Below are positions 1 through 9,105 of a stretch of 64,000 nucleotides of DNA, piece by piece. Location of the stretch: contig JACRMQ010000006.1 of the NCBI GenBank assembly GCA_016214905.1, forward strand, positions 414,411 to 478,410, written 5' to 3'. The position numbers and the translations under genes were made by a program. The stretch is from Ignavibacteriales bacterium (GTDB lineage: Bacteria > Bacteroidota > Ignavibacteria > UBA10030 > SZUA-254). Under the pieces are notes generated by a model. That model had not been told where the DNA came from, ran no database searches, and saw only the letters and a list, made by a program, of their open reading frames with translations. Every line of letters begins with the position of its first letter. Position 1 is the stretch's first letter.

Positions 1-472
1 AATCTTCTTTCCATTTATCGAACGAGCCGAACTCTTTCTCGATAGCGGCAAGAACTTCTGGACCTTTTTTCGGGTCTCCGTCTCCGCCTAAAACTTCCCA
101 GTAGATATCGTGGAGAAGTGCGCCGGAATGATTCCATGTGAAGCGGCGTTTTAATTCACCAACCTCGCTGTAGTTTCCGTTTGCTTTAGTTCTATCAGCA
201 GTTTCTAAACTTTTTTCAATCGTGTTTAACGCTGTGACATATCCTTTATGATGTGTGTTGTAGTGCCAATCAGTTGTTTCGGGTGAGACAACATTCTTTA
301 ATAGTGACTTAGCTTCTTCGTCCGAATACGGACGTGGTTTGAATTTCCATTCGTATGACATATTTGCTCCTTCTTTTATTATTTGTTGATGTTGATTAAA
401 AAATAAATTTTTATCCGACAGTGAGATTATTCCGCCAAGGACAGATGATTTTATGAAGGCACGTCTCTTCAT
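1..472 (-). CDS. sod: Superoxide dismutase (Fe/Mn family) with Tat-type leader, C-terminus beyond window
   Basis: Converts superoxide to peroxide and oxygen. The core protein from MSYEWKFKPRP has the N-terminal SOD features: a WHYNTHHKGYV segment with the first metal-ligand histidine and LLHDIYWEVLGG with the second. The window ends before the C-terminal DxWxH ligands, so the metal cannot be judged. The frame stays open upstream to an ATG at 472, adding 37 residues that begin MKRRAFIKSSVLGGIIS, a twin-arginine (Tat) style leader. That ATG overlaps the stop of the upstream gene as TAATG, which suggests translational coupling. A second start at 361 has its own good ribosome site (AAGGAG, spacing about 6), so a short cytosolic form is also possible. 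SOD identity is sure; export is inference. Confidence 0.9.
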   Translation of the reverse strand, partial: MKRRAFIKSSVLGGIISLSDKNLFFNQHQQIIKEGANMSYEWKFKPRPYSDEEAKSLLKNVVSPETTDWHYNTHHKGYVTALNTIEKSLETADRTKANGNYSEVGELKRRFTWNHSGALLHDIYWEVLGGDGDPKKGPEVLAAIEKEFGSFDKWKED

Positions 473-996
473 TATTGCGCGTTTGATTTTTGGATGTGTT
501 CAGGATTATGTTTTTTTGATATCTCTTTTAACAATTGATTTCGAGATTTAATTCCGGATTTATAGACCATCTGATAAACTACTGATGAGATAAGTTTATT
601 ATCTCCTTTTTGTAATTCAATCGTTCGTTTAGTAGGGAATTCATCAAGTGAATGTGTCAATTCAATTCTTAATGTCAGGTAGTTTTCTTTTGTTGTCGAA
701 GTAGAATCGATTTTTACTCGCATGATGTTTGGTGAAGATGGATTAAAAGCCCAACCGGAATTTTCAATTGCTAGTTTCACTTGACTTTCCATCTGCCTTT
801 CATCAATTTCCCATTTGATGCAAGCTGTGTCTATCTCCAGCATTACATTTATCCCATCTTTAAACATTCCTTGAATTACTTCATGAGGAATTGTTTTGGG
901 TTCGTCGAGGCGCTGGCGCCCAAACTGGCTTAAACTTAGGTTTAAACCGGTGAAGATGAGTAAAACTATTATTCTGAATCTAACTACTCTATTCAT
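472..996 (-). CDS. Secreted hypothetical protein
   Basis: I do not recognise this 174-residue protein. The start at 996 is chosen because GGAGG lies 6 bases upstream; an earlier in-frame ATG at 1008 overlaps that ribosome site. The N-terminus (MNRVVRFRIIVLLIFTGLNLSLS) is basic then hydrophobic, a signal peptide with likely cleavage before QFGRQ. The rest is soluble alpha/beta with an MLEIDTACIKWEI stretch and a lysine-rich tail. Its stop overlaps the start of the leader-bearing superoxide dismutase, so the two are probably co-translated and may both act in the periplasm. Confidence 0.7.
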   Translation of the reverse strand: MNRVVRFRIIVLLIFTGLNLSLSQFGRQRLDEPKTIPHEVIQGMFKDGINVMLEIDTACIKWEIDERQMESQVKLAIENSGWAFNPSSPNIMRVKIDSTSTTKENYLTLRIELTHSLDEFPTKRTIELQKGDNKLISSVVYQMVYKSGIKSRNQLLKEISKKHNPEHIQKSNAQ

Positions 997-1030
997 AAAA
1001 CCCTCCATAAATGATTAATAAATAATTTAA

Positions 1031-1366
1031 TTAAAACATTCCAAGCTCTAATTTTGCCGCTTCACTCATCCTACTCGGTTCCCAGGGTGGATCCCAAACT
1101 ACAATTACTTTCGCATCCTTCACGCCGGGGATAGTTTTTAATTTCTCCTGAACTTCAGATGGCAGCGATTGAATTGCCGGACAATTCGGACTTGTCAAAG
1201 ACATCTCAACTTCCATTTCTCCTTCATCGGAAATTTTAATCTGATATATCAATCCCATTTCATAGATATTCACAGGAATTTCGGGATCGTAGCAGGTACG
1301 CAATACTTCGATCGCCTGCGCTTCGATTACTGTCCGCTCGATTGATGTTAGAAAATTATTTGCCAT
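1031..1366 (-). CDS. sufT: SufT-like iron-sulfur assembly protein (MIP18/DUF59 family)
   Basis: A 111-residue single-domain protein of the MIP18/PaaD-like family, which helps mature Fe-S proteins. Visible family marks are CYDPEIPVNIYEMGLIY near residue 25, the SLTSPNCPAIQSLP loop with the conserved cysteine, and the C-terminal WDPPWEPSRMSEAAKLELG. It starts one base after the stop of sufU, so it is the last gene of the suf operon in the assembly block. Whether it acts as SufT for lipoate-type targets or more broadly cannot be told from sequence. Confidence 0.88.
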   Translation of the reverse strand: MANNFLTSIERTVIEAQAIEVLRTCYDPEIPVNIYEMGLIYQIKISDEGEMEVEMSLTSPNCPAIQSLPSEVQEKLKTIPGVKDAKVIVVWDPPWEPSRMSEAAKLELGMF

Positions 1367-1367
1367 A

Positions 1368-1823
1368 CTATGACTCCGTTGATGTACGGTGTTCTGTTGT
1401 GGTTAATGCCGTGTGCAGCGTGTGCCATGCAAGCGTTGCACATTTAACGCGTGCAGGATATTCTGAAACACCGGAAAAAGCCGCAAGCCGACCAAGCTCT
1501 TCTAAATTTTCCGAAGCGTCGATTTCTCCTTTCACTAAAGCATGAAATTGCTTGAATAATCCTTCGGCTTCGGCAATTGTTTTTCCCTTCACGGTAGCGC
1601 TCATAACAGAAGCAGATGCTTTCGATATTGCGCAACCGGCGCCGTCAAAACTAATATCTTTGATAATATCCCCGTCTAATCTTACGAACAAAGTAAAATG
1701 ATCACCACAGAGAGGATTATACCCGTCGATCTTACGATCCGGGTTTTCCATCCTGCCGTAATTTCTCGGACTCTTGTTGTGGTCGAGTATCACTTCCTGA
1801 TATAATTCCCTCAGTGCAGTCAT
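1368..1823 (-). CDS. sufU: SufU iron-sulfur scaffold/sulfur-transfer protein
   Basis: A 151-residue NifU N-terminal family protein. In SufS/SufU systems it carries a zinc and accepts persulfide sulfur from SufS. The three conserved cysteines are C39 (NPLCGD), C64 (GAGCAIS) and C128 (RVKCATLAW), with D41 next to the first. It overlaps the end of sufS by one base, the usual sufS-sufU pairing, which argues for a zinc-dependent sulfur-transfer role rather than an IscU scaffold. No SufE is present in the operon, consistent with SufU doing this job. Confidence 0.93.
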   Translation of the reverse strand: MTALRELYQEVILDHNKSPRNYGRMENPDRKIDGYNPLCGDHFTLFVRLDGDIIKDISFDGAGCAISKASASVMSATVKGKTIAEAEGLFKQFHALVKGEIDASENLEELGRLAAFSGVSEYPARVKCATLAWHTLHTALTTTEHRTSTES

Positions 1824-3085
1824 TATCCGAATACTTCCTTTACGCGATAAATACCTTTGATTAAATAATCTATTTCTTCTTTGGTATTATAAATTCCGAA
1901 CGAAGCTCTGGCTGTTGCCGGAACTTCAAAACATTTCATCAGCGGTTGTGCGCAATGGTGCCCGGTACGAATCGCAATTCCTTCATCATCAAGAATTGTT
2001 CCGATATCGTGCGGGTGGATATTCTCGAGTACGAAAGAAATTACACTTGCTTTATCTTTCGCGGTTCCAATAATCCGCAATCCGTCAATTTTCATTAATT
2101 CCTCTGTAGCGTATTTCAAGAGAAATTCTTCATGCTCTAATCCTGATTCGAAATTGATCTGATTTAGATAATCAATCGTTGCGCCAAATCCTACGCCACC
2201 AGCGATGTTTGGTGTTCCGGCTTCAAATTTATGCGGCAGATCGTTGTAAATTGTCCGCTCGAAAGATACAGATTTTATCATATCGCCGCCACCTTGATAG
2301 GGAGGCATTGATTCTAAAATATTTTCTTTACCGTAAAGTATTCCCACACCTGTGGGTCCGTACATCTTGTGAGCAGAGAAGGTGTAGAAATCGCAATCCA
2401 ACTCTCTGACATCAATGCGAGAGTGAGGAACAGCTTGGGCTCCGTCGATTAAAATCGGCACCCTATTTTTATGTGCGATTCTTACCATCTCTTTTACAGG
2501 ATTAATGGTGCCAAGTACATTTGAAATATGAACCAATGCTACCATCTTTGTTCGCGGGTTGAACATGTTTTCATACTTATCGATGAATAATTCTCCCTTA
2601 TCGTTGATAGGAATAACACGAAGATTAATTCCTTTTTCGTCTCTCAGCATTTGCCATGGGACTATATTCGAATGATGTTCCATTGCTGAGATGATGACTT
2701 CATCTCCTTCATTGAAATTTATTCTTCCATAACACTGTGCCACCAGATTAATTGCTTCGGTCGTACCGCGTACAAATATAACTTCTCTTTCCGAATTAGA
2801 ATTGATGTGTTTATGAATTTTCTTGCGTGCCGCTTCATACGATTGGGTTGCAAGCTCACTTAGATAATGTACACCTCTGTGAATATTGGAATTTTCTTCT
2901 GTGTAGTACCGGTTCATCGCATCGATTACAAGCTTCGGTTTCTGACTTGTGGCTGCGTTATCGAGGTATACAAGTTTTTTACCACCGATCTTTTGTTTTA
3001 GGATCGGGAAATCATTACGAATATTTCCAACATCAAAGTTTTTAGTTGTTAGCATCGATAGTTGTTGTTGCGGCGTGCTTTTCAT
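1823..3085 (-). CDS. sufS: SufS cysteine desulfurase (class II)
   Basis: PLP enzyme of 420 residues that removes sulfur from cysteine as a persulfide. The PLP lysine sits in FSAHKMYGPTGVG and the catalytic cysteine in RTGHHCAQPLM, the class II short-loop form. The N-terminal VYLDNAATSQKP and HRGVHYLSE are typical of SufS. It lies 5 bases after sufD and overlaps sufU by one base. It is the second desulfurase of the operon; the other, at 6977-8173, is class I. Confidence 0.95.
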   Translation of the reverse strand: MKSTPQQQLSMLTTKNFDVGNIRNDFPILKQKIGGKKLVYLDNAATSQKPKLVIDAMNRYYTEENSNIHRGVHYLSELATQSYEAARKKIHKHINSNSEREVIFVRGTTEAINLVAQCYGRINFNEGDEVIISAMEHHSNIVPWQMLRDEKGINLRVIPINDKGELFIDKYENMFNPRTKMVALVHISNVLGTINPVKEMVRIAHKNRVPILIDGAQAVPHSRIDVRELDCDFYTFSAHKMYGPTGVGILYGKENILESMPPYQGGGDMIKSVSFERTIYNDLPHKFEAGTPNIAGGVGFGATIDYLNQINFESGLEHEEFLLKYATEELMKIDGLRIIGTAKDKASVISFVLENIHPHDIGTILDDEGIAIRTGHHCAQPLMKCFEVPATARASFGIYNTKEEIDYLIKGIYRVKEVFG

Positions 3086-3090
3086 TTCAT

Positions 3091-4416
3091 TTATAGCCGT
3101 TGTTTTAATTTATCATGAACTTTAATACTCAAATAATCACGAACCGATTCACTCGATATTCTCGCGATTATATCGTTCGCGAATGCATGAGTAAGAATAT
3201 CGCGCGCGGTGTTTTCACTTATTCCTCTTGAACGAAGGTAAAATATCGCGTCCGCATCCAGGTAACCGATTGTTGCGCCATGAGTGCATTTTACATCGTC
3301 CGCAAAAATTTCAAGCTGGGGTTTTATATCCATCGTCGTTTCATCCGAAAGGAGCAACGTGCGGTTGGTTTGTTTAGCGTTTGTCTTTTGAGCATCTTTC
3401 CGAACAAATATTTTACCGTTGAAAACGCCGCGCGATTTACCGCTTAAAATTGATTTATATAATTCATGACTCTCGCAGTGCGGCATGGCGTGATCGATTG
3501 TTGTATGATTATCTATGAGTTGATCACCTTCACCAAGAGATAGACCGTTAAATGTGCATTCGATATTTTCAGAATTGAGTTTCGAAATTAAATTATTTCT
3601 TCCGATGGCTCCACCTATCATTATCGTATTCTGCTTTAATTTACTCGACTCAGATTGATTGAAGTAAGTAGAACCTATGTGTATCGCGTTCACACTTTCC
3701 GCCTGTAATTTTGTGTGTTCTAATCTTGCCTCCTTATCCAAGATAATATCAGATACGACGTTCGTGAAATAAACGTTATTCGAAACACTTATGTAATGCT
3801 CGATTATTGTTGCCTCACTGTTTCTTCCGAGAGTGATGATATTGCGGGGATGCATAACGAAAGGTGAGGGATCATTTGTGGCGATGAAAATCAAATAAAT
3901 AGGAGTAGCGACTGTAGTTTCATCCGGGATTGAAATAAATGCGCCGTCTCGCATGAAAGCCGTATTCAGAGAATTAAAAAAGGTCTTATCATTAATCATC
4001 AATCGTTCCGCAATATCAATAACGGATCTTGGATTTTTGCTAAGCATCTCGGAAAGAGTAGATACGATTATTGCAGATGAAGATTTGAGGTTAGATAATT
4101 CAGTCGAATAAATTCCATCCACAAAAACTAATCTGTTCGTAGCATATTCCTGGATGGTCCGATTGTCTAGTTGCTTTTTTATATCTACGGTTGTTTTGTT
4201 CTTGAGCTGATTGTTATAATGAATTTTTGAGATTCGAGATGGATTAGTGAATCTCCATTCTTCGTCTTTATTTGTAGGAAAACCGGCTGATCTAAATTCC
4301 TCAAAAGCTTTTTGCCTTAATGTCTGAATCTCGGATTTAGATTCATTGCCGGATTCTATCTCGAATTTTAAAAAATCTTCTGTATAATTTGTTACCGGAT
4401 TAGATATCTCAGTCAT
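3091..4416 (-). CDS. sufD: SufD, Fe-S cluster assembly complex subunit
   Basis: Beta-helix subunit of the SufBC2D scaffold, about 441 residues. The C-terminal half carries family marks such as CTHGATIGYLDADAIFYLRSRG, with the conserved C-x-H-G-A motif, and FNGKIFVRKDAQKTNAKQ. I use the ATG at 4416, which lies 14 bases after sufC. A second in-frame ATG at 4467 would overlap sufC by 38 bases; neither has a strong ribosome site, so the start is uncertain. Its place between sufC and sufS is the usual Suf order. Confidence 0.9.
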   Translation of the reverse strand: MTEISNPVTNYTEDFLKFEIESGNESKSEIQTLRQKAFEEFRSAGFPTNKDEEWRFTNPSRISKIHYNNQLKNKTTVDIKKQLDNRTIQEYATNRLVFVDGIYSTELSNLKSSSAIIVSTLSEMLSKNPRSVIDIAERLMINDKTFFNSLNTAFMRDGAFISIPDETTVATPIYLIFIATNDPSPFVMHPRNIITLGRNSEATIIEHYISVSNNVYFTNVVSDIILDKEARLEHTKLQAESVNAIHIGSTYFNQSESSKLKQNTIMIGGAIGRNNLISKLNSENIECTFNGLSLGEGDQLIDNHTTIDHAMPHCESHELYKSILSGKSRGVFNGKIFVRKDAQKTNAKQTNRTLLLSDETTMDIKPQLEIFADDVKCTHGATIGYLDADAIFYLRSRGISENTARDILTHAFANDIIARISSESVRDYLSIKVHDKLKQRL

Positions 4417-4429
4417 ATGCGAATCGTTT

Positions 4430-5188
4430 TTATTGTCTATTCTTAGTTTCGTCTTTAACCCAGTCATAACCTTGATCTTCGAGCTTGAGTGCGAGTTCTT
4501 TGCCGCCCGATTTTACTATTCTTCCGTCCCATAAAACGTGCACCACATCCGGGACAATATAATTCAAGAGTCGTTGGTAATGAGTTACAACTATGGCAGC
4601 GTTATCCGGTTTGCGGAGTTTATTGACACCGTCCGCAACAATTCTGAGCGCGTCGATATCCAACCCAGAATCGGTTTCGTCGAGTATCGCGAGCTTGGGT
4701 TCGAGAACAGCCATCTGAAAGATTTCGTTTCGTTTTTTCTCACCGCCGGAGAATCCTTCATTAACCGGACGGTTAAGAAGATCCTGATCGATGTCAATAA
4801 GCTTCATTTTCTTTTTGATGTACGATAAAAATTCAACTGCATCCATCTCTTCCAGATTACGATGTTTGCGGATCGCATTCAACGCGGCTTTAAGGAAATA
4901 TGTATTGCTTACGCCGGGAATCTCCACCGGATATTGAAACGCGAGAAAAATTCCTTCGCGTGCACGCACTTCAGGGGGCATATCGATAAGATTTTTACCA
5001 TTGTAATGTATCTCACCGTCGGTCAAGTTATACAATTCACGCCCTGCAAGAACATTAGCGAGTGTGCTTTTACCCGAACCATTCGGTCCCATGATTGCGT
5101 GAACTTCACCGGCTTTAACATTTAGATTAATTCCGTTTAGAATTTTATTACCGTTAATAGAGGCATGTAAATTTTTTATTTCTAACAT
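4430..5188 (-). CDS. sufC: SufC, Fe-S assembly ABC-type ATPase
   Basis: Soluble ABC ATPase of 252 residues that powers cluster assembly on SufB-SufD. It has Walker [10 protein letters not shown], a Q-loop [13 protein letters not shown], the SufC-type signature [11 protein letters not shown], Walker [15 protein letters not shown] and the switch histidine in VVTHYQRLL. There is no membrane segment, as expected for the family. It follows sufB by 42 bases and precedes sufD. Confidence 0.97.
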   Translation of the reverse strand: MLEIKNLHASINGNKILNGINLNVKAGEVHAIMGPNGSGKSTLANVLAGRELYNLTDGEIHYNGKNLIDMPPEVRAREGIFLAFQYPVEIPGVSNTYFLKAALNAIRKHRNLEEMDAVEFLSYIKKKMKLIDIDQDLLNRPVNEGFSGGEKKRNEIFQMAVLEPKLAILDETDSGLDIDALRIVADGVNKLRKPDNAAIVVTHYQRLLNYIVPDVVHVLWDGRIVKSGGKELALKLEDQGYDWVKDETKNRQ

Positions 5189-5230
5189 AGATGATATTCT
5201 TTTCAGTAAATATTTAAATGATAAACTTGA

Positions 5231-6670
5231 TTAACCGACACTTCCCTCAAGACTCACACCAAGCAATTTCTGAGCTTCAACGGCAAATTCCATCGGCAGT
5301 TCTCTGAATACTTCTTTGCAAAAACCGTTTACAATTAAATTCACGGCATCTTCGGTGGAAAGGCCGCGTTGCTTGCAATAAAATATCTGGTCTTCGCCAA
5401 TTTTTGAAGTGGATGCTTCGTGCTCGACTTTCGAGGAAGTGTTTTTAACTTCGATATACGGAAATGTGTGAGCGCCGCATTTGTCCCCGAGAAGGAGTGA
5501 GTCGCATTGTGAGAAATTCCGCGCATTGGTTGCACCTTTTTGAACTAACACCTGTCCTCTGTAAGAATTTTGTCCGAACTTTCCCGATATACCTTTAGAT
5601 ACAATCGTACTTTTAGTATTTTTCCCTATGTGAATCATCTTTGTGCCGGTATCTGCCTGCTGGTAGTTTGTGGTTACTGCGACAGAGTAGAATTCTCCGA
5701 TAGAATTATCGCCTTGGAGAATGCAACTTGGATATTTCCAGGTGATGGATGAACCGGTTTCTACTTGAGTCCATGAAATTTTTGAATTATCGCCCGCACA
5801 CTTGCCTCGTTTGGTTACAAAATTATAAATTCCACCTTTTCCATCTTTATCTCCGGGATACCAATTTTGGACTGTGGAATATTTTATTTGAGAATTATTG
5901 TGGGCATATAACTCAACAACTGCCGCGTGAAGCTGGTTTTCGTCGCGCATAGGTGCGGTGCAACCTTCAAGGTAACTGACATACGAATTTTCATCAGCGA
6001 TAATCAATGTCCGTTCAAATTGTCCGGTCTTTGCAGCGTTGATACGAAAATAGGTAGAAAGCTCCATCGGGCATTTAACTCCTTTCGGAATGTAACAAAA
6101 CGATCCATCAGTGAATACCGCAGAATTCAGAGCGGCAAAATAATTATCGTTTGCAGGTACGACCGAGCCCAGATATTTTTTAACGAGTTCAGAATGTTCC
6201 CGGACTGCTTCAGAGAATGAACAAAAAATTATACCGAGATCTTTAAGCTTACCTTTGAAAGTGGTGGCAACTGAGACACTATCGAAAACTGCATCAACTG
6301 CAACACCTGCAAATTGTTTCTGCTCTTCAAGCGGAATACCTAATTTTTCGTACGTTTTTAATAACTCGGGATCAACTTCATCTAAACTCTTCAGCCGATT
6401 TTGCTTTGGTGCTGAGTAATAAATTATGTCTTGATAATCAATCGGGGGATACTGAACATTTTGCCAATGCGGTTCTATCATTGTTTGCCAGTTACGATAA
6501 GCTTTCAACCGAAATTCCAGCAACCATTGAGGTTCATTTTTCTTTGCAGAAATAAATCGGATTATCTCTTCGTTTAATCCTTTCGGAGCGGTGTCCGATT
6601 CAATATCGGTTACAAACCCCCATTTGTATTCGCTTTCTCCGAGATTTTCAAATGTATCGGTGTTATTCAT
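5231..6670 (-). CDS. sufB: SufB, Fe-S cluster scaffold subunit
   Basis: Main scaffold of the SufBCD complex, 479 residues from the ATG at 6670. Family marks include [43 protein letters not shown] and the C-terminal [18 protein letters not shown], with the conserved cysteine in [16 protein letters not shown]. The ATG lies 2 bases after the stop of the 103-residue gene. A TTG two codons earlier (6676) is possible and would overlap it, but is less likely. Confidence 0.96.
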   Translation of the reverse strand: MNNTDTFENLGESEYKWGFVTDIESDTAPKGLNEEIIRFISAKKNEPQWLLEFRLKAYRNWQTMIEPHWQNVQYPPIDYQDIIYYSAPKQNRLKSLDEVDPELLKTYEKLGIPLEEQKQFAGVAVDAVFDSVSVATTFKGKLKDLGIIFCSFSEAVREHSELVKKYLGSVVPANDNYFAALNSAVFTDGSFCYIPKGVKCPMELSTYFRINAAKTGQFERTLIIADENSYVSYLEGCTAPMRDENQLHAAVVELYAHNNSQIKYSTVQNWYPGDKDGKGGIYNFVTKRGKCAGDNSKISWTQVETGSSITWKYPSCILQGDNSIGEFYSVAVTTNYQQADTGTKMIHIGKNTKSTIVSKGISGKFGQNSYRGQVLVQKGATNARNFSQCDSLLLGDKCGAHTFPYIEVKNTSSKVEHEASTSKIGEDQIFYCKQRGLSTEDAVNLIVNGFCKEVFRELPMEFAVEAQKLLGVSLEGSVG

Positions 6671-6672
6671 GC

Positions 6673-6984
6673 TCAAGCGACTTTCTTCTCAACTTTCGGC
6701 AATGCGAATTTCGGATAGTTGAGCATCCATGATTGGTGATCGATCGTTTTAAATATATTTCGTTGCACTAAAATCAAACCGATCTCTCTTGCCACGATCT
6801 CTGCTTTGTGATAAGATGTTTTTATCAGATGCTCTTCGAGAAACATTTTGGTCGCATAATGGAGATCTCTGAAAAAGAAATTAGAATTGTGTATAAATAC
6901 AAATTTAGACTTTATGAATGTTAAATATTCTTCAAGATTATTAATTATAAAATCTAGATCTTTATTAACTTGAGGATTACTCAT
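6673..6984 (-). CDS. Hypothetical protein inside the suf operon (possibly DEP-like)
   Basis: I do not recognise this 103-residue protein with confidence. It lies between the class I desulfurase (8-base overlap) and sufB (2-base gap), so it is certainly co-transcribed with Fe-S assembly genes. It is aromatic- and lysine-rich, has no cysteines and no signal peptide. The middle ([17 protein letters not shown] then [18 protein letters not shown]) has the helix pattern of a DEP-like winged helix, in which a short helix is followed by a longer lgq-L-type helix and a small hairpin. That match is by eye and weak. An adaptor or sulfur-relay accessory role is only a guess from position. Confidence 0.7.
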   Translation of the reverse strand: MSNPQVNKDLDFIINNLEEYLTFIKSKFVFIHNSNFFFRDLHYATKMFLEEHLIKTSYHKAEIVAREIGLILVQRNIFKTIDHQSWMLNYPKFALPKVEKKVA

Positions 6985-8173
6985 AGTACATCGGCTTTCT
7001 GTTTTTTAGTTTGAATGTTGACGAAGACTCTCTCAGCATTTTGATGTTCTTTATAACTTTATCAATAACATAATCAACTTCCTCTTCCGTAGTGAATCTT
7101 CCTAATCCGAATCTGATTGCGGAATGCAAACGATCCGGAGGTAATTTTAGAGCTTTCAAGACGTGAGATGGCTCGGGATCTCCTGTTGTGCATGCAGAGC
7201 CGGTGGAGACAGCAATATCTTTCATGCTCATCATTAGTGCGCTATTTTCGATATGATGAAAATTTATATTTAGATTATTGGGTAATCTGCGTTCGGGATC
7301 TCCGTTAAGCGAAATATCTTCAATATTTTCCTGAAACGCTTTCCACATTTTATCACGATACGATTTTAGACGTATGGTTTCTTCTTCCAAAACCTGTGAT
7401 GATATCTCGATCGCTTTAGCGATTCCCACGATAGATGGAACATTAGGTGTCCCTGATCTGATTCCACGTTCATGACCGCCACCATCCATTTGCATCATCA
7501 ATTTTACTTTCGGTCCAGAGGCGCGGACAAATAAAATTCCAATACCTTTGGGACCATATATCTTATGTCCGGAGAGTGACATCATATCGATATTCATTTT
7601 TTGAACATCAATGCGAAGTTTTCCGATTGCCTGAGCAGCATCGGTATGAAACAGTACATTCTTCTCGTGGCAAAGTTTACCTATTTCGGTGATATCTTGA
7701 ATGGTTCCGATTTCGTTATTTGCCGTCATCACAGAAACTAGCATTGTTTTTGATGTGATTGATTCCGAGAGGAGGTTGAGAGATATTCTTCCATATTTAT
7801 CAACCGGAAGATAGGTGATTTTGAAACCATGACGTTCCAGATTTTTACAAGAATCAAGAACAGCTTTGTGCTCAGTAGCCGCTGTTATGATATGGTCTCC
7901 CTTTTGTGCATATATTTCTGCTACACCTTTGATGGCGAGGTTGTTTGATTCTGTAGCACCGCTTGTAAATATTATTTCTTTTGGTAACGCTCCGATTGAA
8001 TTGGCAACCGTCGTGCGAGATGATTCAACAGCTTCTTCAGCAATCCAACCGAATTGATGTTGGCGACTGGCAGGATTTCCGAATATTTCTCTGAAAAAAG
8101 GGAGCATAGCATCAAGCACACGCGGATCGACAGGAGTTGTTGAATGATAATCCATATAAATCGGTGTTTTCAA
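6977..8173 (-). CDS. iscS: Cysteine desulfurase, class I (IscS/NifS type)
   Basis: PLP-dependent desulfurase of 398 residues. The start MKTPIYMDYHSTTPVDPRV is the IscS/NifS N-terminus, the PLP lysine is in MSLSGHKIYGPKGIGIL, and the catalytic cysteine is in STGSACTTGDPEPSHVL, on the long mobile loop of class I enzymes. It is the first structural gene after the Rrf2 regulator, overlapping it by 4 bases (ATGA). Together with sufS this gives two desulfurases in one operon. It may also supply sulfur for tRNA thiolation; that is inference. Confidence 0.94.
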   Translation of the reverse strand: MKTPIYMDYHSTTPVDPRVLDAMLPFFREIFGNPASRQHQFGWIAEEAVESSRTTVANSIGALPKEIIFTSGATESNNLAIKGVAEIYAQKGDHIITAATEHKAVLDSCKNLERHGFKITYLPVDKYGRISLNLLSESITSKTMLVSVMTANNEIGTIQDITEIGKLCHEKNVLFHTDAAQAIGKLRIDVQKMNIDMMSLSGHKIYGPKGIGILFVRASGPKVKLMMQMDGGGHERGIRSGTPNVPSIVGIAKAIEISSQVLEEETIRLKSYRDKMWKAFQENIEDISLNGDPERRLPNNLNINFHHIENSALMMSMKDIAVSTGSACTTGDPEPSHVLKALKLPPDRLHSAIRFGLGRFTTEEEVDYVIDKVIKNIKMLRESSSTFKLKNRKPMYYE

Positions 8174-8580
8174 GAGAACATCTCCAACACGGTTAATTCA
8201 TCTAAAACTTTATTAATATTGTTTTGCAACTTGACCAATGGATTTTTTATAGTGCATGTCGTATGAATATTGCAATCATCAGGTGTGCCTGCTTCACAAG
8301 CGACGATTGTTACGGCTGATTTACCTTCAATAGCATTAATAATTTCTGAGACGCGTATTTCTGCAGGATTTCGGGAAAGAACATAACCGCCGTTCACACC
8401 TTGATAAGATGAGATAAAATGTTCTTTAACTAACCGCTGCATTATTTTCGCGAGGAGTTCGTATGGTAATTGATATTTATCTGATATCTCCTTGGTAGTA
8501 TAAATTCGGCCACGGTTACCGGTTGTCATGTGTCGAATCGCTATCAAGGCATATTCTACTTTTTTTGATAATTGGAACAT
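8170..8580 (-). CDS. Rrf2-family Fe-S-sensing transcriptional regulator (IscR/SufR-like)
   Basis: A 136-residue winged-helix regulator: MFQLSKKVEYALIAIRHMT at the N-terminus, then the wing GVNGGYVLSRNP. Three cysteines spaced C-x8-C-x5-C in VACEAGTPDDCNIHTTC match the cluster-binding loop of IscR-type Rrf2 proteins. It heads the suf operon and very likely controls it, repressing when clusters are plentiful. A short inverted repeat GACT-N5-AGTC lies upstream at about 8601-8613 and could be part of an operator, but this is weak. Confidence 0.9.
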   Translation of the reverse strand: MFQLSKKVEYALIAIRHMTTGNRGRIYTTKEISDKYQLPYELLAKIMQRLVKEHFISSYQGVNGGYVLSRNPAEIRVSEIINAIEGKSAVTIVACEAGTPDDCNIHTTCTIKNPLVKLQNNINKVLDELTVLEMFS

Positions 8581-8624
8581 ATTTTTTTAATTTGAAATCG
8601 GACTAAACGAGTCTTATTTAAATC

Positions 8625-8655
8625 CAAAAAAAGATTCCGGTATGTCCGGAATCTT
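8625..8655 (-). terminator. Intrinsic terminator after the small zinc-ribbon gene
   Basis: A perfect 10-bp stem (AAGATTCCGG at 8631-8640 paired with CCGGAATCTT at 8646-8655) with a 5-base loop. Read on the minus strand it ends in a run of seven T. It separates the zinc-ribbon gene from the Rrf2-suf operon, so the suf promoter must lie in the roughly 45 bases between this hairpin and the Rrf2 start. Confidence 0.85.
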
Positions 8656-8680
8656 AATTTACAACATATAACGTCGATTA

Positions 8681-8881
8681 TTAGTTCATACTGATTTTCA
8701 TTCTCTTGTTTTCGGTCGCAACGGGACCGTGTAAGCTCACTTCAACCTTATCGAGATCGATATGAACAACTTCTTCGCAGTATGCACAAATTTTTGTGAC
8801 TTGTCTATCAAAATTAATCGGGTTCCCGCAACACGGGCAACTGGTTATTACTAAACCAATAACTTTGGCTTTTGCCTTCAC
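8681..8881 (-). CDS. Small zinc-ribbon protein
   Basis: A 66-residue protein with two CxxC pairs, CPCCGNPI near residue 15 and ICAYCEEV near 32, which form a four-cysteine zinc ribbon. The start is GTG, with AAAGGA about 10 bases upstream; no in-frame ATG exists. It has its own terminator. Function is unknown; a role in nucleic acid or protein binding is typical of such ribbons but not shown here. Confidence 0.75.
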   Translation of the reverse strand: MKAKAKVIGLVITSCPCCGNPINFDRQVTKICAYCEEVVHIDLDKVEVSLHGPVATENKRMKISMN

Positions 8882-9105
8882 TGTAAATATATCCTTTCAG
8901 AAATGCTAAATAATACAAAAATCGCTTATATTCGTAGGAATAGCGCTTGTAAATATAAACAAAAAAAAACAAAAAACAATCCCTATTTGGAATTATTTTT
9001 TTTTAAGGTACGTTACATCACATTAGACGGTAGAAATCCAAAAAAGTTGACTTAAAATCATAAATTTCTTGCCATTATCTGTTTTTCTCACTATTTTAAA
9101 CAATT

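Noticed and set aside
9031..9105. Promoter with TTGACT ahead of bshA
   Set aside because: No acceptable -10 box at 16-18 bases; spacing fails.
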